The notes: a model not told the origin generated them from the sequence alone. A stretch of DNA of 64,000 nt from Anabaena sphaerica FACHB-251 (GCF_014696825.1 NZ_JACJQU010000011.1:1-64000), one strand, 5' to 3'. Shown: positions 1-10,400, counted from the first letter of the stretch. Made by a program: numbers and translations.

Positions 1-514
1 CAATTATTCGAGCAACTTACTTTTGACGAGGTGATATCTATCTCATCTTATAACTTTATTCTCGAAGCTCTTTTCTATGCAGCTTCATATTAACTTGGTA
101 TTACACATAGATTTTCGATACAACTCATCTGTTTTTGGGTTGTTCATTTTTTGTATCTTTGGTAACGGAGTTGAGAGGCGTTTTCAGTAAAACTCAATCG
201 ATATAAAGCACAAGTATCTGCATTTTCAGTAAGTGGTAGAGATGTTGGCTATTTTCATCTTTTAGCAGCCATTTCCATAATTTTTCCAGCAGTAGCGTCA
301 GGATAACTTCTAGAGATTTGTTGAGTAGTTGGGTGGTTACAGTTTCTAGCATTGCGTTGCGATTGCCTCAGTAAGAATTTATTTTGTATTTACGCCTTTC
401 TAAAATCCCTCGAATCCTGTATTTACAAGGCTTGCTGGATGTGTGAGTTATGTAATCGCTATGTGTGACTTTTGCTAACGGCGCTACAATTGTGTCAAAA
501 TTGCTAAGTAAAAC
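1..514. other. Left-edge region without a convincing gene
   Basis: No clear gene is seen here. The minus strand has a short open frame at 194-352, reading MLETVTTQLLNKSLEVIL and ending after 52 codons. It could be the broken N-terminus of a larger cyanobacterial protein, but nothing identifies it. The last 100 bases presumably hold the promoter of the disrupted NACHT gene that starts at 515. Confidence 0.3.
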
Positions 515-1829
515 ATGGTTAAGCGATCGCTTCAGGCTTCTCAACAAGGGATTGAAAAGGCAAAATTAGCTTTAATTGACAAATTTGGGACACAGCAAAA
601 GCTTGCTGATGCACTAGCGGTAACTCGTCAACCAATCAGTAAGTTTTTCAATGGAAAGACAGTTGATAATGAGTTATTCGTGCGGATATGGGAAAAATTG
701 GGATTAAAGTGGCAAGAAACGTCTGAAAATCAACAAATTGAAGTTAAGGCAAGTTCAGAACAAGACTCTGAAATAGATGTTCTAGTCCAAGAAATTCGTG
801 CATTGGTAAAACCCCATATCAAAGAAAAATGTGGAACTATGCGCGTTTTAGATATGGCGCAACCGATAGAGTTAACTGGTGAGAGGGGTATTTATACAAA
901 TGTCAATATTTTGCAGAAACTCAACCGAAGTAGAAGAATAGAAATTGCTGAACTTTTACGTAGAAAGAGCAAGGGGAATCTATTCTTTTTCGCATCTGAC
1001 ATTTCATGAGTATTTTACAGCCAAGGAAATTGTTGCTAATTCTGCTTGGGATAGTTTAGTCGAACATATCACAGAAATACGCTGGAGGGAAGTATTTTTA
1101 CTTACGGTAATGATGCGTAAAGCTGATGATTTAGTGTTGTTGATGAAACAAAAAATTGATGAAATAGTTGCTAAAGATGAAAAAGTATTAATTTTCTTTA
1201 TTTGGCTTTTCCAAAAATCTCTTTCTGTTAAATGTTACGGAAGATTAGTCGAAACAAGAATATTTTTTTTACATTTAGAGTATATTAATAATTTTCAGTT
1301 TTTTACTAGCGATCAACACTTTGAATTAGCTGATTATTTTAATGTTCATACTCAGGTTGATCACTGGATTATTGATAAAACTGAATGTGGACTTAATAAT
1401 TCATATTATTTTTTTCTGGATTTTTATCATTATAATAATAGCTTCTCTCCCAATGATGCTATTTTTCAAGATATTGATGAACTTATCAGCTATGAGCCTA
1501 TTTTAGAACTAAAAGAAGTATTAGAAAAAATTAAGAATGAATTACCTGATCCCAAGCAAGAAAAAGCAAAATTTCAAGAATTATGCGGAGAAAATAGTAA
1601 TAGATGGTGGACAGAAATAAGGTATAATGTATCTAAATATCATAATATTTTTCATGACTGGCAGTTCAGTGATGAGCAAGATGAACTATTGCTTCAGTAT
1701 TACTCTGCTAATTTACTACTTATGGATTGCCTAAATAGCGATTGTTATGTCAGCCGCGAAGTTAGACAATACATTGAGGATACTTTACTGTTACCGATAA
1801 GTGAAATAGAAAAGAGAAAGAAACAATGA
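515..1829 (+). pseudogene. NACHT-family regulator lacking its ATPase domain (internal deletion plus frameshift)
   Basis: Two overlapping frames look like the two ends of one protein. The first (515-1009) begins MVKRSLQASQQGIEKAKLAL and contains a helix-turn-helix-like segment (QKLADALAVTRQPISKFF). This is the N-terminus typical of cyanobacterial NACHT NTPases. The second frame (TTG at 945 to 1829) opens with RARGIYSFSHLTFHEYFTA, the motif found just after the NACHT ATPase core, and continues as a helical C-terminal domain. The roughly 250-300 residues expected between them, with Walker A and Walker B, are missing. The frame changes near 955-970. The simplest reading is an internal deletion that removed the NTPase core and put the tail out of frame, so an active NTPase cannot be made. 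The N-terminal piece could still be expressed as a small HTH protein. The family assignment is from motif memory. Confidence 0.75.
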
Positions 1830-2007
1830 TGTTGTGCGTAATTAGAAGCTAATTAGGAAAATGAGTTAGGACGTTTTATCTATTTAACTTTCAGCAGCAA
1901 TATCATTTAAGAGTTGCTGAAATTCATATTCAGAAAGAATCATTTTTTATGAAATTGTTATTAATGCATATGAATTATTAATTTTTTACTGCATTAATAA
2001 CAATATT

Positions 2008-2985
2008 TTAAAGTGATGGTAATAATTGATCAAATTCAGAAAGTGAAGGAATTGATATCGCTCTTTTTAAGAGTGTTTTCAATACAGATAAATCATTGAT
2101 ATTATTCACCGCATCAATTATAGATGTTGGTATTTCACCAAATCGTGTTTCCAAGACTTCAATCACGCTATCTTGACTTGTTTGAAGAACTCCTAACTGA
2201 CGACCTTCTTCAATTCCCTCTTCAATTCCTTCTTGTTTAGCTAGTCTTTCAATACTGGTTACATAGCGCATTTTCCTTGCCTCTTCGTAACTTTTGATTT
2301 CTGTTTTAAAACTAATTGCCAGTTCTTCAGGTAAGACCATTATCCAGTCAATAAACCGGAACAATTGTCTGATATCTTGCCGACTGAAACCGCTTTCTAA
2401 GAGTAATCTGACTAAACTTAATTTCCACTGTAATCTATTTTCAGGACTGCGTTTAGTGGATTTACTCTTTAAATGTGCCATCACAACGATAGCAAAAGGG
2501 TTCTTGCTTGTTTCTAGACTTGACCAGGATGGTTCATAATCTAATAATTTAGCAATAGGAAATTCTAGACTAACTCTACACCCTCCTAATTGATAATTAT
2601 AACTAGATGGTCGCCAGTTTGCTTCTTCATCTGCTAAAACTGCCAAACTAATCACGCGCTTTTGATGACGGTCAAACAAGCGGTAATTATATGTATACAT
2701 TCTTTGAGTAAATGCACTGTCATATTGTCCTTGGACTTCTACATGAACCAAAACCCAAGCTTCTTCTCCATCCAGTAACCAAACTTTAGTAACTTTATCA
2801 ACTAAACGTTTACCAATTTCTGCATCTGGTTCTAGTTGATGTAGTTCTTTATCTAAAAATTGATAGGGACGGTTCCAGTCGATTTCTTCATAAGCTAAAG
2901 GAAAGAAAAATTCTAAAAATCTATTAAAATAGAGTTCTATAATTTCTTTCCAAGGACTATCATAATCAGTAAATTGTTCAGCCAT
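2008..2985 (-). CDS. Rpn/PD-(D/E)XK-family putative nuclease
   Basis: This 325-residue protein resembles the Rpn family (recombination-promoting nuclease/putative transposase), which is very common in Nostocales. The segment WVLVHVEVQGQYDSAFTQRM carries the E-V-Q element of the PD-(D/E)XK fold. It is followed by YNYRLFDRHQKRVISLAVLAD, a typical family signature. The tail contains an EGIEEGIEEGRQLG stretch, common in these proteins. Its start codon lies only 3 bases after the ureC stop, so it is probably co-transcribed as the last gene of the urease cluster, although a functional link to urease is not expected. Nuclease activity is inferred from the family. Confidence 0.75.
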   Translation of the reverse strand: MAEQFTDYDSPWKEIIELYFNRFLEFFFPLAYEEIDWNRPYQFLDKELHQLEPDAEIGKRLVDKVTKVWLLDGEEAWVLVHVEVQGQYDSAFTQRMYTYNYRLFDRHQKRVISLAVLADEEANWRPSSYNYQLGGCRVSLEFPIAKLLDYEPSWSSLETSKNPFAIVVMAHLKSKSTKRSPENRLQWKLSLVRLLLESGFSRQDIRQLFRFIDWIMVLPEELAISFKTEIKSYEEARKMRYVTSIERLAKQEGIEEGIEEGRQLGVLQTSQDSVIEVLETRFGEIPTSIIDAVNNINDLSVLKTLLKRAISIPSLSEFDQLLPSL

Positions 2986-2988
2986 AAA

Positions 2989-4695
2989 CTAAAACAAAAA
3001 GTATCTTTGTGCCATTGGTAAAACTGTTGCTGGTTCACAGGTTAATAACTCTCCATCTGCGCGAACTTCATAGGTTTCTGGGTCTACTTCAATATGAGGT
3101 AAAGTATCATTTAATTTCATATCCTGTTTAGTAATTTGACGAGTTCCAGAAACAGCAACAGCTGATTTTTTCAAACCTAACTGTTGGGGAATTTCTCTTT
3201 CTAAACTTGCTTGAGAAACAAACGTTAATGATGTTGCGTGACGCGCACCGGCAAAACTGCCAAACATGGGACGGGAATGTACAGGCTGAGGTGTGGGTAT
3301 ACTAGCATTAGCATCACCCATTTGTGACCAAGCAATCATTCCCCCTTTAATGACTATTTCTGGTTTTACGCCAAAAAATGCAGGTTGCCATAAACACAAA
3401 TCTGCTAGTTTCCCTGCTTCCACAGACCCCACATATTGAGAAATACCATGTGTAATTGCTGGGTTAATTGTGTACTTAGCAACGTATCTTTTCGCCCGTA
3501 AATTGTCTGCATTGCTATCACCAGCAAGACTTCCGCGTTGTACCTTCATTTTATGTGATGTCTGCCAAGTACGAATTATGACTTCACCTACACGCCCCAT
3601 TGCTTGGGAATCGGAAGCAATCATACTAAACGCGCCTAAATCGTGCAGAATATCTTCAGCAGCGATGGTTTCTCGACGAATGCGAGACTCAGCAAAAGCG
3701 ACATCTTCGGGAATTGCAGGATCTAGGTGATGACATACCATCAACATATCTAAATGTTCATCTAGGGTGTTGAGGGTGTAGGGACGAGTGGGGTTAGTGG
3801 AAGATGGTAAAACGTTGGTTTGTCCACAGACTTTGATGATATCGGGTGCGTGTCCTCCTCCTGCGCCTTCGGTGTGGTAGGTGTGAATGGCACGATGTTT
3901 AAAAGCAGCAATGGTATCTTCCACAAATCCTGCTTCGTTCAAAGTATCAGTGTGAATTGCTACTTGTACATCATATTCATCAGCAACGGTGAGACAGGTG
4001 TCAATGGTTGCGGGAGTAGTTCCCCAGTCTTCATGGAGTTTTAAGCCTATTGCACCTGCTTGGATTTGTTCTATTAGTCCTTGGGGTTGACTGGTGTTAC
4101 CTTTGCCTAAAAAGCCGATATTGACGGGGAAAGCGTCGGCTGCTTGCAGCATTCGGTACATATTCCAAGGGCCGGGAGTGCAGGTGGTGGCGTTTGTACC
4201 TGTTGCTGGGCCTGTTCCTCCACCGATCATGGTAGTAATTCCAGATGCGATCGCTACTTCAATTTGTTGAGGACAGATAAAATGGATGTGGGTATCTATT
4301 CCCCCCGCAGTCAAAATCATTCCCTCACCGGCTAAAGCTTCGGTTCCAGGTCCAATAATGATATCTATGTTGTCTTGAATATAGGGATTTCCGGCTTTAC
4401 CAATTTTGTAAATTTTGCCGTTTTTGATGCCGATATCGGCTTTCACAATACCCCACCAATCGAGAATCAAAGCATTAGTAATTACTAAATCTACTGCACC
4501 ATCAGCATTAGAAATTGGAGATTGTCCCATCCCATCCCTGATGACTTTTCCTCCACCAAATTTCACTTCGTCGCCGTAGGTTGTAAAGTCTTGTTCAACT
4601 TCAATAAATAATTCTGTGTCAGCTAGTCTGATGCGATCGCCTACTGTTGGTCCATAGGTTTGGGCGTAGGCTTGGCGGTTCATTCTGTAGGGCAT
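2989..4695 (-). CDS. ureC: Urease subunit alpha
   Basis: This is the catalytic subunit of urease, which hydrolyses urea to ammonia and carbamate at a dinuclear nickel centre in the cytoplasm. The 568-residue length is normal. The metal ligands are all visible: H136 and H138 in THIHFICP, the carbamylated lysine K219 in [10 protein letters not shown]248, and H274 in [15 protein letters not shown]. The mobile-flap Cys-His pair is present in MVCHHLDP, and the aspartate ligand in [11 protein letters not shown]. It is the fourth urease gene of a minus-strand operon (ureD, ureA, two inserted genes, ureB, ureC). The accessory genes ureE, ureF and ureG are not in the window. The 51-base gap to ureB contains a short repeat of the form cgcagaggcgcagag. 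Confidence 0.97.
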   Translation of the reverse strand: MPYRMNRQAYAQTYGPTVGDRIRLADTELFIEVEQDFTTYGDEVKFGGGKVIRDGMGQSPISNADGAVDLVITNALILDWWGIVKADIGIKNGKIYKIGKAGNPYIQDNIDIIIGPGTEALAGEGMILTAGGIDTHIHFICPQQIEVAIASGITTMIGGGTGPATGTNATTCTPGPWNMYRMLQAADAFPVNIGFLGKGNTSQPQGLIEQIQAGAIGLKLHEDWGTTPATIDTCLTVADEYDVQVAIHTDTLNEAGFVEDTIAAFKHRAIHTYHTEGAGGGHAPDIIKVCGQTNVLPSSTNPTRPYTLNTLDEHLDMLMVCHHLDPAIPEDVAFAESRIRRETIAAEDILHDLGAFSMIASDSQAMGRVGEVIIRTWQTSHKMKVQRGSLAGDSNADNLRAKRYVAKYTINPAITHGISQYVGSVEAGKLADLCLWQPAFFGVKPEIVIKGGMIAWSQMGDANASIPTPQPVHSRPMFGSFAGARHATSLTFVSQASLEREIPQQLGLKKSAVAVSGTRQITKQDMKLNDTLPHIEVDPETYEVRADGELLTCEPATVLPMAQRYFLF

Positions 4696-4746
4696 ATTTT
4701 TATCCTTTTTTGTATCACGCAGAGGCGCAGAGGCGCAGAGAGAAGT

Positions 4747-5052
4747 TTAGAGTTTTCCGTTTATTTTGTTGTTGAATCCGTAGATTTGGCGGCTACCGAC
4801 TAGGGGAATAAGGGTGATTTCTTTTTCGTCTCCTGGTTCAAATCTGACTGCTGTTCCTGCGGGAATATCTAATCTCATTCCTCGCGCTTTTTCTCTGTCA
4901 AAATCTAGGGCGTTGTTGACTTCGTAAAAGTGAAAGTGTGAACCAACTTGAATTGGTCTGTCTCCGGTGTTTGCTACTATTAATTGGGTGGTGGGACGAT
5001 TTGCATTGAGTTCGATTTCACCAAGTGGTGTGATTATTTCGCCTGGTATCAT
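4747..5052 (-). CDS. ureB: Urease subunit beta
   Basis: This small structural subunit of urease begins [16 protein letters not shown] and has the conserved [18 protein letters not shown] motif. Its 101-residue length is normal for the separate bacterial beta subunit. It assembles with UreA and UreC into the trimer of trimers. It lies directly upstream of ureC, but is separated from ureA by two foreign-looking genes (5071-6935), whereas ureA and ureB are usually adjacent. Confidence 0.96.
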   Translation of the reverse strand: MIPGEIITPLGEIELNANRPTTQLIVANTGDRPIQVGSHFHFYEVNNALDFDREKARGMRLDIPAGTAVRFEPGDEKEITLIPLVGSRQIYGFNNKINGKL

Positions 5053-5070
5053 AATTGTATTTCTCCTAAT

Positions 5071-5745
5071 TTAAAGATTTTCTAAAAATTGTACAAAGGG
5101 TTGGAAAGCTTGTGGACATCTTGCTGCTATATCTTGATATCTTGCACTTCCTAATATTCTTGGCGCATCTATAGATTCTTTATAACGTTTACCATAGTTT
5201 TTGAATATCTCCTCTACTATTCTTTTAGGTGGAACGTCATGATTTTGATCTTCAACAGGTATTGTCCATGTTTTTGGTATGGTATTAATGCCAAGTATAC
5301 TTGATAATTCACTTTCAGCAGCTAAAATTAATGCTTCTAAATCATGTTTAAAGCAGAAAATTTTAAAGCGTTCTTTTAACCGATGATCATTAATTCCTTT
5401 GTTGTGTAATGCTTGTTCAAAATTATTAAAAATTCCTTGTGCTAATTCTGCCACTGTTTCATGAGGAAAACCTTTATTTTTAGGATATAAATCTGGTATA
5501 ATTACTACAGTCGAATTTTGCTGATTTTTAAGAATATTAATTGCTCTAATTGGAGTTTGAGTTAATAAATCTTTTTTAGCATCTCCACCTCTACTATTAT
5601 CATTGCCTTTAACCGCAAAAAATTCAATACTGATACCCTGGTTTAGTTTCTCTTCAATTAATTGTGCTAGTAATGCTTCCATTGCTGATTTATCAGATGT
5701 CCCCTCAACATAAACTAAAATTCTCATGTAAGTCTCTCTAGTCAT
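5071..5745 (-). CDS. TOPRIM-like protein (DUF4276 type) paired with an AAA ATPase
   Basis: This 224-residue protein begins MTRETYMRILVYVEGTSDKS. The VEGxSDK motif and the later VVIIPDLYPKN match the acidic motifs of TOPRIM-like folds, as in the DUF4276 family. The start overlaps the stop of the upstream ATPase by 4 bases (ATGA), which implies translational coupling. An internal ATG at codon 7 (MRILVYVEG) is an alternative start. ATPase-TOPRIM pairs of this layout resemble OLD-type nucleases and several two-gene defence modules, but the exact family here is uncertain. It sits inside the urease operon, between ureA and ureB. Function is inferred only from fold motifs and pairing. Confidence 0.75.
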   Translation of the reverse strand: MTRETYMRILVYVEGTSDKSAMEALLAQLIEEKLNQGISIEFFAVKGNDNSRGGDAKKDLLTQTPIRAINILKNQQNSTVVIIPDLYPKNKGFPHETVAELAQGIFNNFEQALHNKGINDHRLKERFKIFCFKHDLEALILAAESELSSILGINTIPKTWTIPVEDQNHDVPPKRIVEEIFKNYGKRYKESIDAPRILGSARYQDIAARCPQAFQPFVQFLENL

Positions 5746-6935
5746 GGAAGTCTCTCTAGTTCATCGCTACGGTGTAATTGTTCTAATTCATCTGAACCAA
5801 AATCATTAAGCATATCAATTAAAACTGGAGAATTTCCAGGTTTAATAAATTTTGCTTCTCCTGTTTCTTTTCTGAGTACAGCAATTTGAGAAATATCAAA
5901 CTGAGTCAGAAAGTAAGAAGAGTGAGTCGCTAATAAAATTTGTGTCCGTTCAGATGCTTTTTCAAATAAACCAGCTAGAACCGGAAGTGTACGGGGATGT
6001 ACACCTTGATCTGGTTCATCAATACAAATTAAAGATGGTGGATTTGGTTGTACACATAAACAAATCCAACAAATTAACCGTAAAATTCCATCTGATAAGT
6101 CAGCTAAACTTAATTCTTGATTAACTCCTGATTCTTGCCAAAAAGCGATGACTTCTCCAGGTCCACCACGTGCTTTTACTGTTAAACCTTTAAACCCAGG
6201 AATGACAGAACGTAAATGTTGTTGTAGTTCATCAAATGCTGTTCTATGTTCAGTCATTAAAGAAAAGAGAACCGAACTTAAATTACCTGCATCTTCATGT
6301 AAAATAGGTTCTTGTTCCAGGGGAACTGATTTACGAATTTTATCATTTGCTATGTTGAAGGAACTATAAAATCTCCAATCACGAATATATTCACGTAAGT
6401 TATATAATGCTTCTAGTGATGGATTTGTCATTGCACTCAAGGTTAGTTGATTATGACGTTTTAAAGCAATATCTTGTTGTATGGCTGGTTTGATTTTGAC
6501 TTGTGTAAATCCTGTTTCTCCAGGTTCTCGAATCACACCTTTATTACCTCGAATATCCATATATATGTATGGATTAGGGTATATATCACTAAAAGGTTGA
6601 GATGATTCTACCCGTTCATAGGAAACTTGAGTTCGACCAACCGGACCCATCAGTTCCCCTAAATATCTAATACCAACTGGACGACCTGTATCAATTTCAA
6701 TATTCCATTGGAATTTTTCTGGTCCTGGAATATGAAAAATCTGTTGACCAATAGAACCAGGAACTATTTCAGGAGGTATATCTTGATAAAGACTATCTCG
6801 CAAAAATTTGAGAAATTCAAACAAACTTGATTTACCAGCACCATTAGCACCAACAATAATTTCTAGCGGTTCTAACTGTGCTGCAAAATTCCTGAAAGGT
6901 CGATAACCTTGAATATTGATGGATTTTAATCTCAT
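5742..6935 (-). CDS. AAA-family (ABC/SMC-like) ATPase of an ATPase-TOPRIM pair
   Basis: This 397-residue ATPase begins MRLKSINIQGYRPFRNF, the standard opening of OLD/RecF-like AAA ATPases. Walker A is GANGAGKSS (residues 29-37). A signature-like LADLSDGILRLI precedes Walker B, LICIDEPDQGVHP, and a D-loop/His-switch region, LLATHSSYFL. No nuclease domain is fused to it. The TOPRIM partner is the next gene, overlapping by 4 bases. The pair occupies 5071-6935 between ureA and ureB in the same orientation as the operon, so it should be transcribed with urease. Similar two-gene arrangements occur in phage-defence modules, but a defence role here is only a hypothesis. Confidence 0.85.
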   Translation of the reverse strand: MRLKSINIQGYRPFRNFAAQLEPLEIIVGANGAGKSSLFEFLKFLRDSLYQDIPPEIVPGSIGQQIFHIPGPEKFQWNIEIDTGRPVGIRYLGELMGPVGRTQVSYERVESSQPFSDIYPNPYIYMDIRGNKGVIREPGETGFTQVKIKPAIQQDIALKRHNQLTLSAMTNPSLEALYNLREYIRDWRFYSSFNIANDKIRKSVPLEQEPILHEDAGNLSSVLFSLMTEHRTAFDELQQHLRSVIPGFKGLTVKARGGPGEVIAFWQESGVNQELSLADLSDGILRLICWICLCVQPNPPSLICIDEPDQGVHPRTLPVLAGLFEKASERTQILLATHSSYFLTQFDISQIAVLRKETGEAKFIKPGNSPVLIDMLNDFGSDELEQLHRSDELERLP

Positions 6936-6979
6936 ATTATTTGTTAATTGGTAATTTTTCTGTTCTTACTCCTTTTATA

Positions 6980-7282
6980 CTATCTAATAGGATTATGCAC
7001 AGTTACTAACTTAGTTCCATCAGGAAAAGTTGCTTCTACCTGCACTTCATCAATCATTTCAGGAATACCTTCCATGACATCATCACAATTTAATAGGGTT
7101 GTACCATAACTCATTAATTCTGCCACCGTTTGTCCATCTCTTGCACCTTCCAAAATCGCAGCAGAAATAAAAGCAACTGCTTCTGGATAATTTAATTTCA
7201 AACCTCTATTTTTTCTTCTTTCTGCTACCAAAGCCGCAGTAAATATTAATAACTTGTCCTTTTCTTGCGGTGTAAGTTGCAT
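6980..7282 (-). CDS. ureA: Urease subunit gamma
   Basis: The 100-residue protein [20 protein letters not shown] is the gamma subunit of urease. It contains the conserved [13 protein letters not shown] and [20 protein letters not shown] segments and has the normal length. It follows ureD after 39 bases. The gap holds a short repeat of the ctctgcgtctctgcg type, related to the one between ureB and ureC. Confidence 0.97.
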   Translation of the reverse strand: MQLTPQEKDKLLIFTAALVAERRKNRGLKLNYPEAVAFISAAILEGARDGQTVAELMSYGTTLLNCDDVMEGIPEMIDEVQVEATFPDGTKLVTVHNPIR

Positions 7283-7321
7283 TCTTATCTCCTCTGTGTA
7301 CTCTGCGTCTCTGCGATTCGT

Positions 7322-8161
7322 TTAAATTTGCCAGACTCTAGGTATACAATTACCACGATTTAACAACGATACTCGTAAAATTTGCCAAATATTTGTAAAC
7401 CAACTTCTGACTTCAGATGTAGAATTCCCACGATATCGACACAAAAATCCATGTTCTAAACGAGTTACCCCAGCATCAGAGTTTTGAACAATTGAAGAAC
7501 GTGCTTGTTTAATAATTTCCTGAGATATGGGAAAACCAACCCATAGGAAACTACCAACAACCGGGTTTCCTGCTAACCCGTGGGGACTGTGAAATACTTC
7601 TTCGCTACCAGGTAAATATTGCCTATCAATCCATAATGGGATATTATTTTGCCAGATTTCCGTGTGCGATCGCATCTCTCCCTGTACAAATTTCTCCCCT
7701 CTGGCACTTCTACCAAATCTCGTAATTTCCCACCCCAGAAAACTGCTTCCCGTAGCTAATTCTACCCGCACATCTTGGCGATAAACCGCACCATTAAATA
7801 AAATAGTTTCTTGGGGTAAATACTCTAAACAAGCCCCCTCATCAACTTGAATATTTACAATTTGTCTTGCTGGTAAACCGTTACTGCGATATATTTTACT
7901 AGCAGCAGCAGTAGTAATTAATACTTTTGTATCTGCTTGCAGGTGAATTTGGGAAGATAAGCTATCTCCTCCCACCACACCCCCAGCAGTGTGTAAAATC
8001 ACACTATGACATATTTGTTCACCCTCTGGGTAAAAAGGACGTTGAATCTTGAAAGGTGCTTGGTTGTGATTGTAAATTAACTGTGTGGAATCTTGGCGTT
8101 TAGCATAAACTAAATTCAGTTTACCATGCCAGTTTTTATCTATTTGGGTGTTATAGGTCAT
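7322..8161 (-). CDS. ureD: Urease accessory protein UreD
   Basis: UreD (also UreH) is the scaffold that binds apo-urease and recruits UreF and UreG for nickel insertion. The 279-residue protein has the family motif HSVILHTAGGVVGGDSL, followed by YLPQETILFNGAVYRQDVRV. It is the first gene of the urease cluster. Only about 40 bases separate it from the methyltransferase-like gene upstream, so either the promoter is very compact or the operon starts further up. No clear NtcA site was found in that gap. Confidence 0.95.
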   Translation of the reverse strand: MTYNTQIDKNWHGKLNLVYAKRQDSTQLIYNHNQAPFKIQRPFYPEGEQICHSVILHTAGGVVGGDSLSSQIHLQADTKVLITTAAASKIYRSNGLPARQIVNIQVDEGACLEYLPQETILFNGAVYRQDVRVELATGSSFLGWEITRFGRSARGEKFVQGEMRSHTEIWQNNIPLWIDRQYLPGSEEVFHSPHGLAGNPVVGSFLWVGFPISQEIIKQARSSIVQNSDAGVTRLEHGFLCRYRGNSTSEVRSWFTNIWQILRVSLLNRGNCIPRVWQI

Positions 8162-8201
8162 TTATTAATAGTGTCAAGTTTAACTTGCTTTTACCTATAA
8201 T

Positions 8202-9490
8202 TTAGCATGATTTTTTCGCCAAAATCACATAATCATCTAAGCTATAGTGAGTTTGATATTTTTGACCAAAATACTTTTGCAAAATTGCAGTCATAGACAA
8301 CTGCTTTGGTAGTTTATCTTTAGCAAATTTACCAAATTCAGAACTAGTTAAAGGTTTTCTTAAAGCAGTTGAAGTTAGATATTTATACCAAACTAATTCT
8401 AAATCAAGTTCTCCTAGAAATTTATCGACTACATTCTTTTCCTGTTCTTTATCTTCAACTTGAACAGCGTCGTAAGCCTTAAATAACTTCTTATCTTGGA
8501 CAATTAGCAGCACATAACCTTGAGCTTTAAGGCAATTTGCAAATATTTGTTTATAAATATTATTAGCTTGAATTCTTTTAGAGTTATCTGCAAAAAACAA
8601 TGAGACACAACAATAAAATCAAAAAACTCTGTAGGTATATTACTAGATTTGGCATCCCACGAAAATATGTCAGCAGTAACAAAGCGAAAGAAAGTATTTA
8701 CAGGAGTTATCCGTGACTCAATATATTTACGCCAAAACTGAAGTCCTCGATACTGAAAAGCATCTTGTTTTTCTAAAGAATAGTAAGATAAGTGCATTTG
8801 AGGTATGTCGAAGAAGTTGCTACAACTCTGGAATAACAAAGCCAAACCGTAAGCACTTGTTCCAGGACCCGCTGCAATATCAAGAATATTAAACTTAGTG
8901 GAAAGTAAACCATCTTGATAAATAAGAAACCAAGCTAAATATAGACAATATACATTTTCTAAAAAGTATTTCATGAAATAGACATGAGGAGTCAGACTAA
9001 AACGGTAGTCTGGGTCTTGTCCAATTTTTAAGCTATTAAGATCCTCAACAGCATCTTCTAATCTCATCGCTAGTTGTTGCTCAGGAATTTTACTAAATTC
9101 TGCTTGCAGATATTCAACTAGTTTATCTTCTAATTCATCAAATATTTTTTGATGTATTCCTGTTGATTGTAGCTTATATTCATCATGTTTCACCAATTTA
9201 AAAGTATTATATATATAGTTAATAAATTCAGCATCTGGCGTTAATAGCAAATTTTTTATTTGCTGCGATGCTTGTTGAAATTTCTTACTTAAACTAGCTA
9301 TTTCTTTTTTATAATCAAGGTGACTACGTTCAAGTTGCAGCTTATCTCTAAAAAGTTTTTCTAACCATGAAAATTTTGCACCAGATTTTTGAATAGCTTT
9401 TAATATTGAGATTGCCCGTCCGATATCACCACGCTGTAATGCTGATTTAAATTGTTGACTGCGCCACCAATTGACCAAAATATTACTCAT
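8202..9490 (-). pseudogene. Methyltransferase-like protein split by a one-base frameshift
   Basis: Two frames form one protein. The upstream frame (ATG at 9490 to about 8597) reads MSNILVNWWRSQQFKSALQR, has a coiled-coil-rich N-terminal half, and carries a SAM-binding glycine motif FNILDIAAGPGTSAYG near residue 205. The downstream frame (8202-8600) continues FADNSKRIQANNIYKQIF and ends DDYVILAKKSC. They join at six A's on the plus strand (8592-8597). One extra base there would restore VSHCFFADNSKRI. This looks like a single-base loss in a homopolymer, either real decay or a sequencing error. The chosen ATG overlaps the stop of the radical SAM gene (ATGAGTAA), suggesting coupled translation. 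The substrate is unknown. Confidence 0.75.
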
Positions 9491-10400
9491 AGCCAAAACC
9501 ATCTTTTCCTTCTTTTATTTCCACTCCTGAAAGCCGAGAAAGTAATTTCTCTTTAAATCTTATATAATTGTATTTTCCCTGGTCATACCACCAACTATAT
9601 TTATGCTTAAATTCTTCAGCTTCTTGACGAGTTGATGCTACAAGAGAGCGACTATCACTTTTGTGAAAATCCTGAATTACCACTCTATCAGCAATTGCTA
9701 ATCTCTCAATAAAATCATCTTCATCATTTACTAAAGTCGGCAGTAGTGGTGTAACAGTAATAGAAATTTTGGGAATAAAACCTTTAGAACTATCAATACT
9801 TTGCTTGATTTTATTGATAGCATTAAATCTAGCTTTAATACTAGGTGAACGAGGTTCAAAATCCTTTCGTACTGCTTCGCTTCCCGTCGTAATACTCATA
9901 TTAATTCGCAGCCTTTGAAATCTTTGTAAATAATCAATATCTCTAGTAATAATCGGACTACGAGTTTGAATTACTAGAGTTGGACGATAATCAAGCATCA
10001 CCTCTAATAAACTACGAGTTAATTGATGTTTAGATTCCAAAGGTTGATAAGGATCTGTTACACTACTCATGTAAATCCTGGGAGGCTGATTCGGATTTTT
10101 TCTATACCATTTTTCTAATTCTTTTCCCAAAATTTTAGCCGCATTTTCTTTGTAAATTACCCATTTACCCCAATCTTTTCGCATTTGAGTATTGGGGCTA
10201 AATGCAGCAGCATAACAATAACTACATCCATATTGACAACCCCGATAAGGATTGAGAGTAAAATCATAAGCAGCAATAAAACCAGTCGCTTTTGTTAGTA
10301 GTGATTTAGCATTTTGGAAATAAACATTGGTATCACCAAACTGTTCATTTACAAATCTGCTTGGTGTTTGTTCCTTATATTCATCTTGTAGTTTGGCCAT
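9483..10400 (-). CDS. Radical SAM protein, SPL/PA0069-like
   Basis: This 305-residue protein has the radical SAM cluster motif CxxxCxxC at C55, C59 and C62 in NPYRGCQYGCSYCYA. The following MSSVTDPYQPLESKHQLTRS, TRSPIITRDID and ITTGSEAVRKDFEPRSPS segments are typical of the group related to spore photoproduct lyase (SplB-like, PA0069 family). The physiological substrate of the cyanobacterial members is not known to me. It is the upstream partner of the methyltransferase-like gene, with overlapping stop and start. AT-rich DNA upstream (10401-10600) probably carries its promoter. Confidence 0.85.
   Translation of the reverse strand: MAKLQDEYKEQTPSRFVNEQFGDTNVYFQNAKSLLTKATGFIAAYDFTLNPYRGCQYGCSYCYAAAFSPNTQMRKDWGKWVIYKENAAKILGKELEKWYRKNPNQPPRIYMSSVTDPYQPLESKHQLTRSLLEVMLDYRPTLVIQTRSPIITRDIDYLQRFQRLRINMSITTGSEAVRKDFEPRSPSIKARFNAINKIKQSIDSSKGFIPKISITVTPLLPTLVNDEDDFIERLAIADRVVIQDFHKSDSRSLVASTRQEAEEFKHKYSWWYDQGKYNYIRFKEKLLSRLSGVEIKEGKDGFGYE

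Noticed and set aside
5071-6935. Naming the ATPase/TOPRIM pair as PARIS, Gabija or an OLD system
   Set aside because: The order and motifs are similar, but domain details (no helicase, short TOPRIM protein of DUF4276 type) do not allow a specific name without profile searches.
8202-8600. Separate 132-residue gene downstream of the methyltransferase-like gene
   Set aside because: It continues the upstream protein after a single missing base, so it is treated as the second half of one broken gene.
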